Source: Pseudoalteromonas xiamenensis (GTDB lineage: Bacteria; Pseudomonadota; Gammaproteobacteria; Enterobacterales; Alteromonadaceae). From it: a DNA stretch of 64,000 nt. The notes under the pieces were generated by a model that saw only the letters and a program-made list of their open reading frames with translations, was not told where the DNA came from and made no database searches. The stretch is from NCBI RefSeq assembly GCF_042431545.1, contig NZ_JBHLYX010000002.1; one strand, given 5' to 3'. Shown piece after piece: positions 27,096 through 36,015 of this stretch. Numbering within the stretch: position 1 is the stretch's first letter; every line of letters starts with the position of its first letter. Made by a program: the position numbers and the translations under genes.

Positions 27096-29528
27096 ATGAA
27101 AAAATTCCCATTGTCTCTGCTCGCGCTGGCCTGTGGCAGCTTATCTCAATACGCAATCGCGTCAGATGATGTTAGTTCGGAAGATAAATCACCGCTGGAA
27201 GTTATCAGCGTTTATGCCAAACAAAATCAAGTAGTAATGAACTCAGGCCTTGCTACTAAATCAGACATGTCTTTAATGGAAACGCCTGCAGCGGTTGTGA
27301 TTGTTGATGGTGACCTTATTAAAGCGCAGGGAATTTCAGATTTACAAGACGTCATCCGCAATATTAGTGGCGTAACACAAGCTGGCAATAATTATGGTAT
27401 CGGTGACAACCTCGTGATCCGAGGACTTGGTGCGAATTATACGTTTGATGGCATGTATGGTGGCGCGGGTCTCGGTAACACGTTCAACCCAACACGTTCA
27501 ATGACGAACGTAGAATCAGTAGAGGTTCTAAAAGGGCCTGCAACAGGTCTTTATGGCATGGGCAGTGCGGGTGGTGTAATTAACTTAATTGAGAAAAAGC
27601 CTAAGTTTCAAGCCGAACATGCGATTAGAGCGGAGCTTGGTCAGTGGAACACGTACTCGGTTGAGTTGGATTCGACAGATGCATTAACGGATGACATTGC
27701 ATATCGTGTTTTAGTGAAGTCAGCGCGAAGTGAAGGTTATCGTGACCTAAGCAATGACAGAGATGAAGTCTACGCGAGCTTAAAATTTGTATTGAACTCA
27801 AGCAATAATTTGTTGCTATCGGCAGCGTATATCGATGATGCGATTGCGGTAGACTCCATTGGTCATCCAATTCGTATTTTTAATTCGGCCTCCGTAGACG
27901 GAAAACTTGCAGGCCAAGTGACATGGCAAGATTTGGTGAATGATGCCAAAGGCAAGGGCGTAATGTTAAGTGACGCTCAGCGCCAACAACTTGCTGATTC
28001 ATTGGCAACAAATGATGGTCTAACACCTTATCAATTCGGCCATAACGGGATCATTTCGCCGATGGCGAAAGATAACGAAGGGCAAGAATTACGTTTAAAA
28101 CTCACGCACACGGTTGATATAACCGATCACCTGTTTCTGAATCATCAGCTTCAGTATCGCGATTATGATTCAAGTTTTGCCCGTCAAACAGGGGCATACA
28201 ACTACGTATATTGGCAACGCGGTGGCGTGGTCAATGCTGACCCGCGCGCACCACTCGTTGTAGATGGAGAGCTCTATCCTTTTGCGGCGCGTCGTCAGGA
28301 ATACCGCAAAGTGGAAGCGAACGAGTCATCGCTTCAATACTTCGCTGATCTGCGTTACGACTTCGCGATTGGAAATGTCGATAATGAGTTTTTGGTTAAC
28401 GCAAACTATGAAGACCGAGACATTCGCTTCAAACAATACTCGATTTATGATGCTGACCAAGTAATTAAAAACAAGCAAGGTGATGTGATTTATCAAGGTA
28501 CGCTGCCGTATATTTTCGATATTCGTAACCCAAATTGGGCAACCAGCACGTTTGAAGAGAATGACCCCTTGAAGACAGCGGACTACAACAAAACGGTTGC
28601 GGCATGGGGTCTTGGAGCGCAGCACGTAGCGTATTTTGAAAACGGTTTTACGACGCGAATTGGTCTTGCCTATAACCGCATAAAACAGAGCTACCAACAT
28701 TTTGGTGTTGACCCGCGATATCGCGCGAGTGCGGCTGAACCAAAGCCAGAGCAAGATACGTCGGACAGCGGTATTACCTATAATTTAGGTACAAGCTATA
28801 AGTTTAGCGATGACCTGTCTGCATTTATCAATCATTCAAAAGGCAGAACGGCTTACAGTGTGCTAGGTGAAATCTTTGGCAACGAAGCAGACCGCGAAGA
28901 CAGTGAATCGGTGAGTAATGACATTGGTATGCGTTTTAAAGGATTTGAAGACCAAGTTGTTGCATCGATTGTTGTGTTTGAAAGTAGTCGCACGAATTTG
29001 CAGTACGCAAACCCGGATTATGAAGCAGGTGTGTCAGCGCCGTCAGTGCCAAAAAGTTTCTACGATGGCCGTGAGCAAACAAAAGGTGTTGAACTGGATT
29101 TAAACGCAGTGCTAAGTGACGAGTGGAAATTCAACTTCAACGCGGTGTATCAGGATGCCCGTGATAAACAAAACCCAAATAGCAACAGTTATAACTCACG
29201 TCAAAAAGGGGTGCCTTATGTTACGGTAGGTAGCTGGCTTACGCACTCTCGTCATGTTTTTGATTTGCCTGCACCAGTTGATTTAAGCCTTGGTATGTCT
29301 TATGTCGATAAGCGCAGTACACATTCTGATTCATTTGGTATTCCGGATGGGTTTGTGCCGAGTTACACCGTCTTTGACGCGGGTATTCGCTACGAACACA
29401 ATCATTGGCAGTGGCAAATGAACATCAATAACTTATTTAACAAAGTGTACTTTAGCAAAGCAATGTTCTTAGGTGGAATGCCAGGGAACGAGCGTAACGT
29501 AAAACTTCAAGTACGTTACGCGTTCTAA
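27096..29528 (+). CDS. TonB-dependent siderophore receptor
   Basis: The protein has 810 residues. The signal peptide ends near residue 22 (..QYAIASDD) and a TonB box LEVISVYAK lies near 34-42. The plug domain is about 50-170 (SLMETPAAVVIVDGDLIKAQGISDLQDVIRNISGVTQ; SVEVLKGPATGLYGMGSAGGVINLI). A long beta-barrel ends in an aromatic C-terminus (VRYAF), which is the outer-membrane insertion signal. The order matches ferric siderophore receptors (FhuA/FoxA/FpvA group). The two Fur boxes upstream support an iron role. No siderophore synthesis or periplasmic uptake genes are adjacent, so the ligand is not known. Confidence 0.92.
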   Translation: MKKFPLSLLALACGSLSQYAIASDDVSSEDKSPLEVISVYAKQNQVVMNSGLATKSDMSLMETPAAVVIVDGDLIKAQGISDLQDVIRNISGVTQAGNNYGIGDNLVIRGLGANYTFDGMYGGAGLGNTFNPTRSMTNVESVEVLKGPATGLYGMGSAGGVINLIEKKPKFQAEHAIRAELGQWNTYSVELDSTDALTDDIAYRVLVKSARSEGYRDLSNDRDEVYASLKFVLNSSNNLLLSAAYIDDAIAVDSIGHPIRIFNSASVDGKLAGQVTWQDLVNDAKGKGVMLSDAQRQQLADSLATNDGLTPYQFGHNGIISPMAKDNEGQELRLKLTHTVDITDHLFLNHQLQYRDYDSSFARQTGAYNYVYWQRGGVVNADPRAPLVVDGELYPFAARRQEYRKVEANESSLQYFADLRYDFAIGNVDNEFLVNANYEDRDIRFKQYSIYDADQVIKNKQGDVIYQGTLPYIFDIRNPNWATSTFEENDPLKTADYNKTVAAWGLGAQHVAYFENGFTTRIGLAYNRIKQSYQHFGVDPRYRASAAEPKPEQDTSDSGITYNLGTSYKFSDDLSAFINHSKGRTAYSVLGEIFGNEADREDSESVSNDIGMRFKGFEDQVVASIVVFESSRTNLQYANPDYEAGVSAPSVPKSFYDGREQTKGVELDLNAVLSDEWKFNFNAVYQDARDKQNPNSNSYNSRQKGVPYVTVGSWLTHSRHVFDLPAPVDLSLGMSYVDKRSTHSDSFGIPDGFVPSYTVFDAGIRYEHNHWQWQMNINNLFNKVYFSKAMFLGGMPGNERNVKLQVRYAF

Positions 29529-29544
29529 TCATTATCGTGAATTG

Positions 29545-29582
29545 GATAAACAGGGTCTACAGATCCTGTTTATCTTCTTTCT
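29545..29582 (+). terminator. Terminator of the receptor gene
   Basis: GATAAACAGG (29545-29554) pairs perfectly with CCTGTTTATC (29565-29574), followed by TTCTTTCT. Confidence 0.8.
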
Positions 29583-29713
29583 CATAGCAAAACTCGCCAT
29601 CATTACTTCCATTCATCGCAAATTAACGACGGGAAATTGCTAATCTTAACTTGTTAGTCTAGGGTTTTTGAGTCCTCAAATTTAGCCATTAATCTGGCAA
29701 AACGGGTAGTCTC

Positions 29714-29929
29714 ATGAATCGTAAAGAAAAGTTGATTTACCGTATTTTAGTGACCAAATTTAACAACAATGCACGCAAACCAATCTCGATAGATTCGGTC
29801 AAACTTGAATCTGATCTTTCCCACCTAGAACTCAATGAAATCATTCAATCACTCGAAGCAAATCACTCAATTTGCCTCCATAAAAATAAGCTTCTCTCGA
29901 TTCCCGAAGAAGCATTGATGATGGAATAA
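29714..29929 (+). CDS. Small hypothetical protein, possible winged-helix fold
   Basis: It encodes 71 residues (MNRKEKLIYRILVTKFNNNARKPISIDSVKLESDLSHLELNEIIQ.. in two halves). The pattern of an N-terminal helix, a second helix with SHLELNEIIQSLEA and a short strand-turn-strand (SICLHKNKLLSI) resembles a compact winged helix. I do not recognise the family. The ATG is preceded by a weak GGGTAG at 29703-29708. It stands alone in an accessory-looking region. It is probably a real gene because its amino acid composition is protein-like, but that is not certain. Confidence 0.55.
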   Translation: MNRKEKLIYRILVTKFNNNARKPISIDSVKLESDLSHLELNEIIQSLEANHSICLHKNKLLSIPEEALMME

Positions 29930-30204
29930 TAGACAAGGAGCGGCAGAGATGAGTGGGTGCAGTGATTAGACCAACGTGTCAGTGTCCACTCATCAAACTG
30001 AACTCGCTTGGACTTAGTTGAGTAAGGATGCACAGTTCTCTAATAACGAATGTGTGAGAAGCGTGGCTGAAGTTGTATTTTTAAACTTGGTCATACGTGT
30101 AGTGTTGATAAATGGACTTGCACGTTATTTGACGAAAACAAGCGATGAAATGACACAAACACAGTGTTCAATACAGCCAACTAAAAGGTATCAAGGAAGA
30201 TAGT

Positions 30205-30837
30205 ATGATCAAGAAAACGCTTTGGGGCTTAATGACCCTATCTGCAATACTTGTTGCACTTTATGCATTAGCCATTCTCTTTGCACCAAGTATTCGGCCG
30301 ACTTTTGTCCAGAATTTATTTGCGCACTTTCCAAAGGTTACGGCAATTCATTTTTTTGGCGGTGCAGTTGCAATCGTAACAGGCGCTATTCAATTTAACG
30401 CCTCGCTTAGACGAAAGCATTTACCGCTGCACAAGATATTGGGGCGGTTTTACGTTGTTTCTATATTGTGTGCAGGTATCGCGAGTTTTATTTTAGCGGT
30501 AAATTCAGTCGGTGGCATATACGTACAATCCGGCTTTGGCTTAATGGCCATATGCTGGTTAGCAACAACAATCAATGCTTATTGCCTAATACGTCGCTCT
30601 GACGTTTCGGGTCATGAGCGATGGATGACACGCAGTTATGCTGTAACCTTAGCGGGAGTCACATTAAGGCTGTATCTCGGTCTAAGTGTTGTATTAGGAA
30701 TTAAGTTTGTAGATGCATACCCCGTGCTTGCATGGATTTGTTGGATCCCAAATTTAATTATCGCTGAGCTAATTATTCGGTTTAAGGCGAATAAACGTAG
30801 ATTGATTAACGAGCGGGCTTTACCGGAGTCATGTTAG
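30205..30837 (+). CDS. DUF2306 family membrane protein
   Basis: The protein has 210 residues, with AAGGAAGA just before the ATG. Six hydrophobic segments are visible, beginning GLMTLSAILVALYALAILF. Conserved features of DUF2306 (YozB-like) proteins are HFFGGAVAIVTGAIQF (about 50-65), KHLPLHKILGRFYVV (72-86) and SGHERWMTRSYAVTLAGVTLRLYL (about 133-156). The paired histidines (H50, H77, H135) suggest a heme or metal site, but this is inference. The function is unknown. No partner gene is adjacent. Confidence 0.82.
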   Translation: MIKKTLWGLMTLSAILVALYALAILFAPSIRPTFVQNLFAHFPKVTAIHFFGGAVAIVTGAIQFNASLRRKHLPLHKILGRFYVVSILCAGIASFILAVNSVGGIYVQSGFGLMAICWLATTINAYCLIRRSDVSGHERWMTRSYAVTLAGVTLRLYLGLSVVLGIKFVDAYPVLAWICWIPNLIIAELIIRFKANKRRLINERALPESC

Positions 30838-31433
30838 CAACAGATCATCTTTAAATTAATGAGGCCTCGATTTGCACTCAGCCCTGTTTTACCAAAGCGT
30901 CTTTGATTCAGGTGAAAAAACAACGGCTTCGCATTTTACTTGAAAGCGAGTTAATAAAGTGGTGATTGCACTGTTTATCAATCGTCAGATTTTAGCCAAC
31001 GCAATGCATTCTCATAGGAGTAAAAAACGCGGACTTTATACCCAACAGACTGTGCTAGACTCATTACCGCTTCGCGCGTAGGAAACATCCATCAACGCGA
31101 TGAAGGCGATCCCACTCTGACAAACCAAAAGGTTTTTACTAAAGTAAGTCTACCATGAGCGAATAGCAGACGCTCGATTTCTATCTTCATCGGCTTTTTT
31201 GTTACAAGTTTCTCGTATAGTCAGGAAAACGAGCGATTTGGTCGTTTTCATCCCAAAGCAATTTTAGCTTTGAAGGCATAAAGCTATTTGTAGCAATAAG
31301 TTATCCAATATGATAAAAAATCGGTAAGTAGAAACTCGAGGCGGTTAGCGGTAGAAAAAAGATCGAATCGCTCGATATTAAATTGTTAGCTCTATTAATA
31401 CTTCTATTTAAGAAGGACTACCAAGGTAAAAAT
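30838..31433. other. Intergenic accessory stretch of about 600 bases
   Basis: It holds a probable minus-strand gene remnant (30978-31160) and otherwise no gene. Just before the ATPase, GTTAGCT (31384-31390) matches the integron R' consensus GTTRRRY. A possible partner stem, CGAGCGATT near 31230 against AATCGCTCG near 31365, would make an unusually long attC, and I regard it as unproven. GTTAGCG at 31347 is a weaker alternative. Confidence 0.4.
30978..31160 (-). pseudogene. Remnant of a small gene (STAS-like C-terminus?)
   Basis: Reading the minus strand from about 31160, one frame gives HGRLTLVKTFWFVRVGSPSSR, a TGA, then WMFPTREAVMSLAQSVG followed by YKVRVFYSYENALRWLKSDD and a stop. The last part looks like a real protein C-terminus of the kind found in STAS/SpoIIAA-like proteins (short strand, then helix with ALRWL). 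The upstream part is broken by stops in every frame. It is most likely a decayed gene. An intact small ORF starting at the internal ATG (36 codons) is the alternative. Confidence 0.35.
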
Positions 31434-32708
31434 ATGGCAAATAAACCAACAATAACCCAAGTGGAAAACGCGTTTTTCCCTGCAAAAGAAATAACAGATG
31501 CTGATAGATTTGCAGGCAGAACAAAGCCAGTTGAAGATTGTTACTACGCCTTGATTTCTGAAGGAACAAATATCGCTATTATAGGAAATCGAGGAATTGG
31601 AAAGTCTTCGCTTTCACGACAGATCATAAACATATCAACTGGTAATAACGAGCTGCTAACTAAAGTTGGGCTTGATGTTGATGAAAAATTGGATTTCTTA
31701 CCGATATACTTTGCATGTGGGAAGAGTATTTCTACTCATCACGAGCTTTTGGAGAAACTACTTACCAATAAGGATTGCCTATCAGATTGGTCATACGACA
31801 TTCCAAAGGCTAGAAAGTCTCTTGAAAAATACCAACCTAAATTTAGCATAGGTATTGCATCTCTAGGCGGTGAAAAGGCAACTGAAACAACAACTGAAAC
31901 TTCCCAGCCTCAACACGATGTAGAGACTGTTTTTACAAATGTTGTAAGCGCCATAGTTGAACAAAAAATGGCTAAGAATGGCCTTCTTTTTGTCATTGAT
32001 GAATTTGATCAAATTCGAGATAAGACAGGATTTGCATCATTTTTGAAAGCGCTAGCAACGAATGTACCCGGTATTAAATTTTGTATCGTTGGCGTGGCTC
32101 ATGATATTCAGGAACTAATGAAAGAACATGCTTCGTCAGATAGGCTTTTTGCAGGTGGGATTATTCACTTACCTGCAATGAAAAACGATGAACTGAAGGA
32201 AATTATCCGGGGAGCCGAAACAAGTATTCATGACTTTATACGCTTTGATGATAACGCTACAGATAAAGTAATCGGCTTGGCTCAAGGTCACCCATATATG
32301 GTTCATCTGATTGGAAAATACGCATTAAGAATGGCCTATAGAAACGGTGGCACAGATCTTTCTTCGGATGATATAGATCATACACTCGCAGGGATTGCAG
32401 AATCAGGAACAGATCCAGTTCTAGAAGGGCGATATAAAAAAGCGGTGGCATCTTCGAATCAGAGAGAAGTTGTATTGAAGGCACTAGCTGAAGTGCAAGC
32501 CAGGGAACTTGAGATACATACGGCAGACGCATATAAGAAAGCTATCGATAATGGTGTCGACAATCCAAGTCAGTTTGTTGGCCATCTGGTAACAGAGGAT
32601 TACGGTGCAGAAATTGTAAAAATAAGAGAGCGTTATTATCGATTTAAAGATTCTTTATTCGTCGCTTATTCGAATGCTCGCCCATCAATCTTTGCGGAAA
32701 CGAGCTAA
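31434..32708 (+). CDS. Orphan AAA (Orc1/STAND-like) ATPase
   Basis: The start is ATG 31434 (MANKPTITQVENAFFPAKE), preceded by AAGG; a longer frame to 31383 lacks a ribosome site. The protein has 424 residues. The N-terminal DADRFAGRTKPVEDCYYAL (22-40) is the usual lead-in of this ATPase class. Walker A GNRGIGKSS lies at 51-59 and Walker B LLFVIDEFDQI at 184-194. The C-terminal part (after about 330) resembles a winged-helix domain (QREVVLKALAEVQ...ERYYRFKDSLFVAYS). Relatives with this layout include archaeal-type ATPases and STAND proteins, some in defence. It is AT-rich, stands alone and has an attC-like site overlapping its stop codon, so it may be a mobile cassette. The function is unknown. 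Confidence 0.8.
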   Translation: MANKPTITQVENAFFPAKEITDADRFAGRTKPVEDCYYALISEGTNIAIIGNRGIGKSSLSRQIINISTGNNELLTKVGLDVDEKLDFLPIYFACGKSISTHHELLEKLLTNKDCLSDWSYDIPKARKSLEKYQPKFSIGIASLGGEKATETTTETSQPQHDVETVFTNVVSAIVEQKMAKNGLLFVIDEFDQIRDKTGFASFLKALATNVPGIKFCIVGVAHDIQELMKEHASSDRLFAGGIIHLPAMKNDELKEIIRGAETSIHDFIRFDDNATDKVIGLAQGHPYMVHLIGKYALRMAYRNGGTDLSSDDIDHTLAGIAESGTDPVLEGRYKKAVASSNQREVVLKALAEVQARELEIHTADAYKKAIDNGVDNPSQFVGHLVTEDYGAEIVKIRERYYRFKDSLFVAYSNARPSIFAETS

Positions 32709-32779
32709 CAAACACATGAACAGGAAGTCAAAAGCGCCGCTTTGCTCTGCTCTTGTCTCCTACGATGTGAGCGTTGAAA
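32703..32779 (+). other. attC-like site after the ATPase gene
   Basis: R''-like AGCTAAC (32703-32709) is followed by a three-base spacer AAA and CACAT-GAAC-AGGA..CAAAAG. The right side, read on the complement, is CAAC-GCT-CACAT-CGT-AGGA-GA-CAAGAG. The unpaired AAA/GCT spacer, one extra base on the left and a small inner hairpin (AAAGCGCCGCTTT) are as expected of a folded attC. R' reads GTTGAAA, so its last base departs from GTTRRRY. The ATPase stop codon lies within the R'' box, as in array cassettes. Confidence 0.6.
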
Positions 32780-32840
32780 ATCTGCTTCTGCCACTGTTTG
32801 GACACTTTCAAAATAAATGTGGGCATTTATTCACCGGAAA

Positions 32841-32876
32841 TAAAAAAGCCAGTTAAGGATTTCTCTTTAACTGGCT
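32841..32876 (-). terminator. Terminator of ssrA
   Basis: AGCCAGTTAA (32847-32856) pairs perfectly with TTAACTGGCT (32867-32876). On the minus strand the stem is followed by TTTTTTA, 20 bases beyond the tmRNA 3' end. Confidence 0.9.
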
Positions 32877-32895
32877 GTTTTGTCTTGCTTTTATT

Positions 32896-33252
32896 TGGTG
32901 GAGCCGGGGGGATTTGAACCCCCGTCCGAAAAGCCTCGACCCTCGGTCCTACATGCTTAGTCTTGTCTATATATTAACCTTCAAAACTCGGACAGACACG
33001 ATTAGTGAAGGCGAGGCCGCTTAAGTTTAACCCTTCAACCCCGGCCAGGGTTTCCGTGGCGATCTTGTGTAGGGTGACACTCAAAATCCAGGCCCACAAG
33101 AGAGCTTGGGAGAGTGCTAGCGGGCTATTATGCCGCTAGAGCGTAGTTATCGTCGTTTGCGATTACTTTAAATGCGGCTTTTTTACGAGGCCAACCGCGT
33201 CCTCGACATGCACCTCAGGCTTCTTGAATTCCGTCGAATCCTAATCGGCCCC
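32896..33252 (-). ncRNA. ssrA: Transfer-messenger RNA
   Basis: tmRNA rescues stalled ribosomes and tags incomplete proteins, together with SmpB. The 357-base gene begins (minus strand) GGGGCCGATTAGGATTCGAC and ends GGCTCCACCA with an encoded CCA. The two ends pair as the tRNA-like acceptor stem, with GGTTCAAATCC as the T arm. The internal reading frame encodes the tag (A)ANDDNYALAA ending TAA TAG, a D-for-E variant of the E. coli ANDENYALAA tag. The 3' end, a common integration site for mobile elements, faces the accessory region with the AAA ATPase. Confidence 0.97.
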
Positions 33253-33279
33253 TGAATCTTGTTCAGATGAAGTAAGGCA

Positions 33280-33309
33280 AGTATAGCGGAGTTTGGGGTA
33301 CTAGCTCAA
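33280..33309 (-). promoter_or_regulatory. Probable ssrA promoter
   Basis: On the minus strand TTGAGC and TATACT are separated by 18 bases, about 28 bases upstream of the mature tmRNA 5' end. This leaves a short leader for RNase P removal. Confidence 0.6.
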
Positions 33310-33504
33310 TAGTGTTTCTAGCATATTCTTTTTTATTTTAATTACTTGGTGCTTTTCTGTTCGATTTCTGTTTACAATCATTTATATTTTGTTTCTACTT
33401 ACGATTGCAATTGTAACGGAACAGCGATTAACTGTGCGTAATTCGTTGTCTGTTGCATAAAACAATAATAACAGCGTACCTAATTTAGCGTCGGAAGGTT
33501 GTGA

Positions 33505-35139
33505 ATGTCGCTTTTTGTTTTCGATGAACAGTCTGGTCAACTGTCTCTTTCAGGTCACCCGAAAGATACAGGTTTTCCTGCCACAAGTGCTCAACTAATA
33601 GAGTTGATTGAGCAGTCTGCTTATGCTGACTTCGATATTTTGCATGCCAACGTCGGTAAACTTTTCAATCCGAGTAATGATCAAGCGAAAGACTCACTGT
33701 TAGTTGCGAAAGCAGCTGATGCGCAAATATCTGTTCGAATCGATGACAACAATATGCTCGCAGAAGCGCGTATTACCACTGCGCGTGGCGGCAAAATGAT
33801 CAACATGGATCAAGCCAAAGCGACATTAGCAGCAGCAGGTGTGGTTCGTGGTATCAACCAAAGCGCATTAGACAAATTTTTAGGACAACAATTCGAGTCG
33901 CCAAGTGGTGCGACATACAATGCCATTGTGGCGCACGGTCAACGAGCTAAAGATGGTTCGGATGCTCGATTTGTTCGTTTGTGCATGACAGCGCAAGACC
34001 GTATTTTAAGCCCGCAGGAAAAAGAAGGTGGCAAGGTTGATATGCGTGACCTCGGTGCCATCATCACGGTGAGCCCGGGTACGCCATTGATGAAACGTAT
34101 TCCCGCGACCCTTGGTGAAGCGGGATTCACGGTGTTTGGCGATGTGTTACAACCTAAGCCTGGCCGCGACCTTGAACTTGAAGTGTTCGATGGTACGAAG
34201 CTGGACCCCACTGATTCAAATTTATTGATTGCCGATGCGAAAGGTGTTCCTGTTGCCCTACCTCGAGGTATTCGCGTTGATGATGTGCTGTGCTATGAAA
34301 ATATCGACGTTACAACGGGACATGTGGAATTTGACGGTAGCGTAATTGTCAGCGGCGATATTAAAGACGGCATGCGTGTCAAAGCAAGTGGAGATATTAC
34401 GGTAATCGGTTTTGTCGAATCCGCTACACTTGAGTGTGAGGGTGCAATTACTATTGTGTTAGGCGCGATTGGCCGTAAACGAATAGAGAATGAGGCGTTT
34501 TCTTGCGAAATTAAAGCGAAGCGAACCATCTCAATTGGTTATGCGCAGTATTGCAATATCCACAGCGATCAAGACCTCTTTATTGACCGACAAGCTTTGC
34601 ACTGTGATTTGAGCGCTCGACGCCTAATTCGCGTGGGTAAAGGTGAAACACCGCGCGGTAAAATCATCGGCGGTCATATTTTAGATGCTTTGCGCATTGA
34701 AACGGGTGAACTGGGCGCACCATCTGGCACCAAGACTCGAATTTCGATAGCTCAAAATTGGCATACACTTCGCGAAAAACAATTGCAGTTTGTGGAATTT
34801 GAGAAAATTCTCAGTGCAAAAGCAGAGGCCGTTCGTCAAGCGAAGAAAAAAGCAGCAAAGGCTGCGCCTTCAAGCAAGCGCGACGCGTATCTGCAAAAGT
34901 TATTAAACAGTGAAAAACAGTTAGACCTCCATTTAGCTCGAAACCGCCGTAACGTGGTGCTGGTAAAACAGAAGATCAATGCGCTTTTAAAAACGAGTAG
35001 GGTGAAGGTGAATGAATTAATGCACCCAGGGGTGGAACTTAAAATAGCGCGAGATTGCAAAATGTTTTCACGAATTTACCCGCCACATTTGCTAAAACTG
35101 GATGAAGGTAAAATTACCCAGCAATTTGTAACGGGTTAA
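33505..35139 (+). CDS. FapA family (DUF342) protein
   Basis: The protein has 544 residues and is preceded by GGAAGG. It has the DUF342/FapA layout: a variable N-terminal part (1-80), the conserved segment MINMDQAKATLAAAGVVRGINQSALDKFL (about 97-125), KDGSDARFVRL, and GTPLMKRIPATLGEAGFTVFG. A right-handed beta-helix-like centre follows (VEFDGSVIVSGDIKDGMRVKASGDITVIGFVESATLECEGAITI), then a C-terminal coiled coil (about 420-500). Members are cytoplasmic polymer-forming-like proteins of unclear role, some linked to signalling or surface functions. It is a single gene, convergent with rnt. Confidence 0.85.
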   Translation: MSLFVFDEQSGQLSLSGHPKDTGFPATSAQLIELIEQSAYADFDILHANVGKLFNPSNDQAKDSLLVAKAADAQISVRIDDNNMLAEARITTARGGKMINMDQAKATLAAAGVVRGINQSALDKFLGQQFESPSGATYNAIVAHGQRAKDGSDARFVRLCMTAQDRILSPQEKEGGKVDMRDLGAIITVSPGTPLMKRIPATLGEAGFTVFGDVLQPKPGRDLELEVFDGTKLDPTDSNLLIADAKGVPVALPRGIRVDDVLCYENIDVTTGHVEFDGSVIVSGDIKDGMRVKASGDITVIGFVESATLECEGAITIVLGAIGRKRIENEAFSCEIKAKRTISIGYAQYCNIHSDQDLFIDRQALHCDLSARRLIRVGKGETPRGKIIGGHILDALRIETGELGAPSGTKTRISIAQNWHTLREKQLQFVEFEKILSAKAEAVRQAKKKAAKAAPSSKRDAYLQKLLNSEKQLDLHLARNRRNVVLVKQKINALLKTSRVKVNELMHPGVELKIARDCKMFSRIYPPHLLKLDEGKITQQFVTG

Positions 35140-35140
35140 A

Positions 35141-35164
35141 AAAACCAAGCGTTAAGCTTGGTTT
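35141..35164. terminator. Bidirectional terminator overlapping the rnt 3' end
   Basis: AAACCAAGC and GCTTGGTTT around GTTA lie directly after the fapA stop, with T-runs on both strands. The hairpin includes the last codons of rnt. Confidence 0.8.
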
Positions 35165-35829
35165 TCTTCTGAGAGTTCTTCTTCATTGTCGGCCGTATCG
35201 TTCGTCAGCGGCCATCCGCCTAAAGCTTGCCATTTATTAACGATGTAACAGAATAGTTCTGCGGTACGCTCTGTGTCATACAAGGCACTGTGCGCTTGCT
35301 TATTATCAAATTCAATCCCTGCCGCGATACACGCCTTTGCAAGCACTGTTTGCCCAAGTGCAAGACCAGCAAGCGAAGTGGTATCAAAACTCACAAATGG
35401 GTGAAATGGAGTACGTTTAATTCGGCAACGCTCGATTGCGGCATTCAGAAATCCATGATCAAACGCGGCGTTGTGTGCAACGACAACGGCACGGCTGCAT
35501 CCTGCGTCCTTCTGAGATTTACGAACGGCTTTGCAGATCTCTTTGATTGCTTCAGTTTCTGGCACTGCGCCTCGCAACGCTGAAAATGGGTCAATTCCAT
35601 TAAAGTCAATTGCAGCTTGCTCAATGTTTGCCCCTTCAAATGGTTCAACGTGAAAGTGCACCGTTTGGTCTATACTGAGTACACCGTTTTCGTCCATTTT
35701 AAGGGTGGTTGCCGCTATTTCTAGCAAGGCATCGGTATCTTTGTTAAAGCCTGCGGTTTCGACGTCGATAACAACAGGAAAGAATCCGCGAAAGCGTTTT
35801 GCAAATAACGTTTGCTCTGAATTAGTCAT
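35152..35829 (-). CDS. rnt: Ribonuclease T
   Basis: A 3'-5' exonuclease that trims tRNA CCA ends and matures 5S/23S rRNA and other stable RNAs. The start is set at ATG 35829 (MTNSEQTLFAKRF); frames to 35835 or 35895 are longer but less typical. The protein has 225 residues. DEDD-family catalytic residues are visible: FPVVIDVETAGF (Asp22, Glu24), AHNAAFDHGFLN (Asp) and AHSALYDTERTAELF (His, Asp). It works as a homodimer. It is a single gene with its 3' end inside a shared terminator. Confidence 0.93.
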   Translation of the reverse strand: MTNSEQTLFAKRFRGFFPVVIDVETAGFNKDTDALLEIAATTLKMDENGVLSIDQTVHFHVEPFEGANIEQAAIDFNGIDPFSALRGAVPETEAIKEICKAVRKSQKDAGCSRAVVVAHNAAFDHGFLNAAIERCRIKRTPFHPFVSFDTTSLAGLALGQTVLAKACIAAGIEFDNKQAHSALYDTERTAELFCYIVNKWQALGGWPLTNDTADNEEELSEENQA

Positions 35830-36015
35830 GACCATTTTGCGTTGCTGAGTTGAGCCGCGTATTATGTCAAAAGATGGCCTGTTTTGACCAGCCAATATTA
35901 CCCCGAGTTTTTAATGTAAAGGCACGGGTATTGCATAACCTGTAACATTCAGCCGCAGAAATCGGATATTGGACGTTTTTTTGGCGGCATTGTTTTGTAA
36001 GTGAAGGTGAATAAC

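Noticed and set aside
28326..28754. 142-codon minus-strand ORF inside the first receptor
   Set aside because: It lies entirely antisense to well-conserved receptor barrel sequence, so it is a shadow frame.
30018..30203. 61-codon ORF just before the DUF2306 gene
   Set aside because: It has no good ribosome site and its composition is not convincing. It ends directly at the next start region and probably is untranslated leader.
31231..31390. Complete attC upstream of the AAA ATPase
   Set aside because: GTTAGCT is a good R' match, but the only partner stem I found is about 150 bases away and pairs over nine bases only. It is not strong enough to call as a feature.
30838..32896. Integrase-type island with a duplicated ssrA 3' end
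   Set aside because: I looked for a second copy of the tmRNA 3' segment and for an integrase between 30.8 and 32.9 kb and found neither. Only the attC-like site supports mobility.
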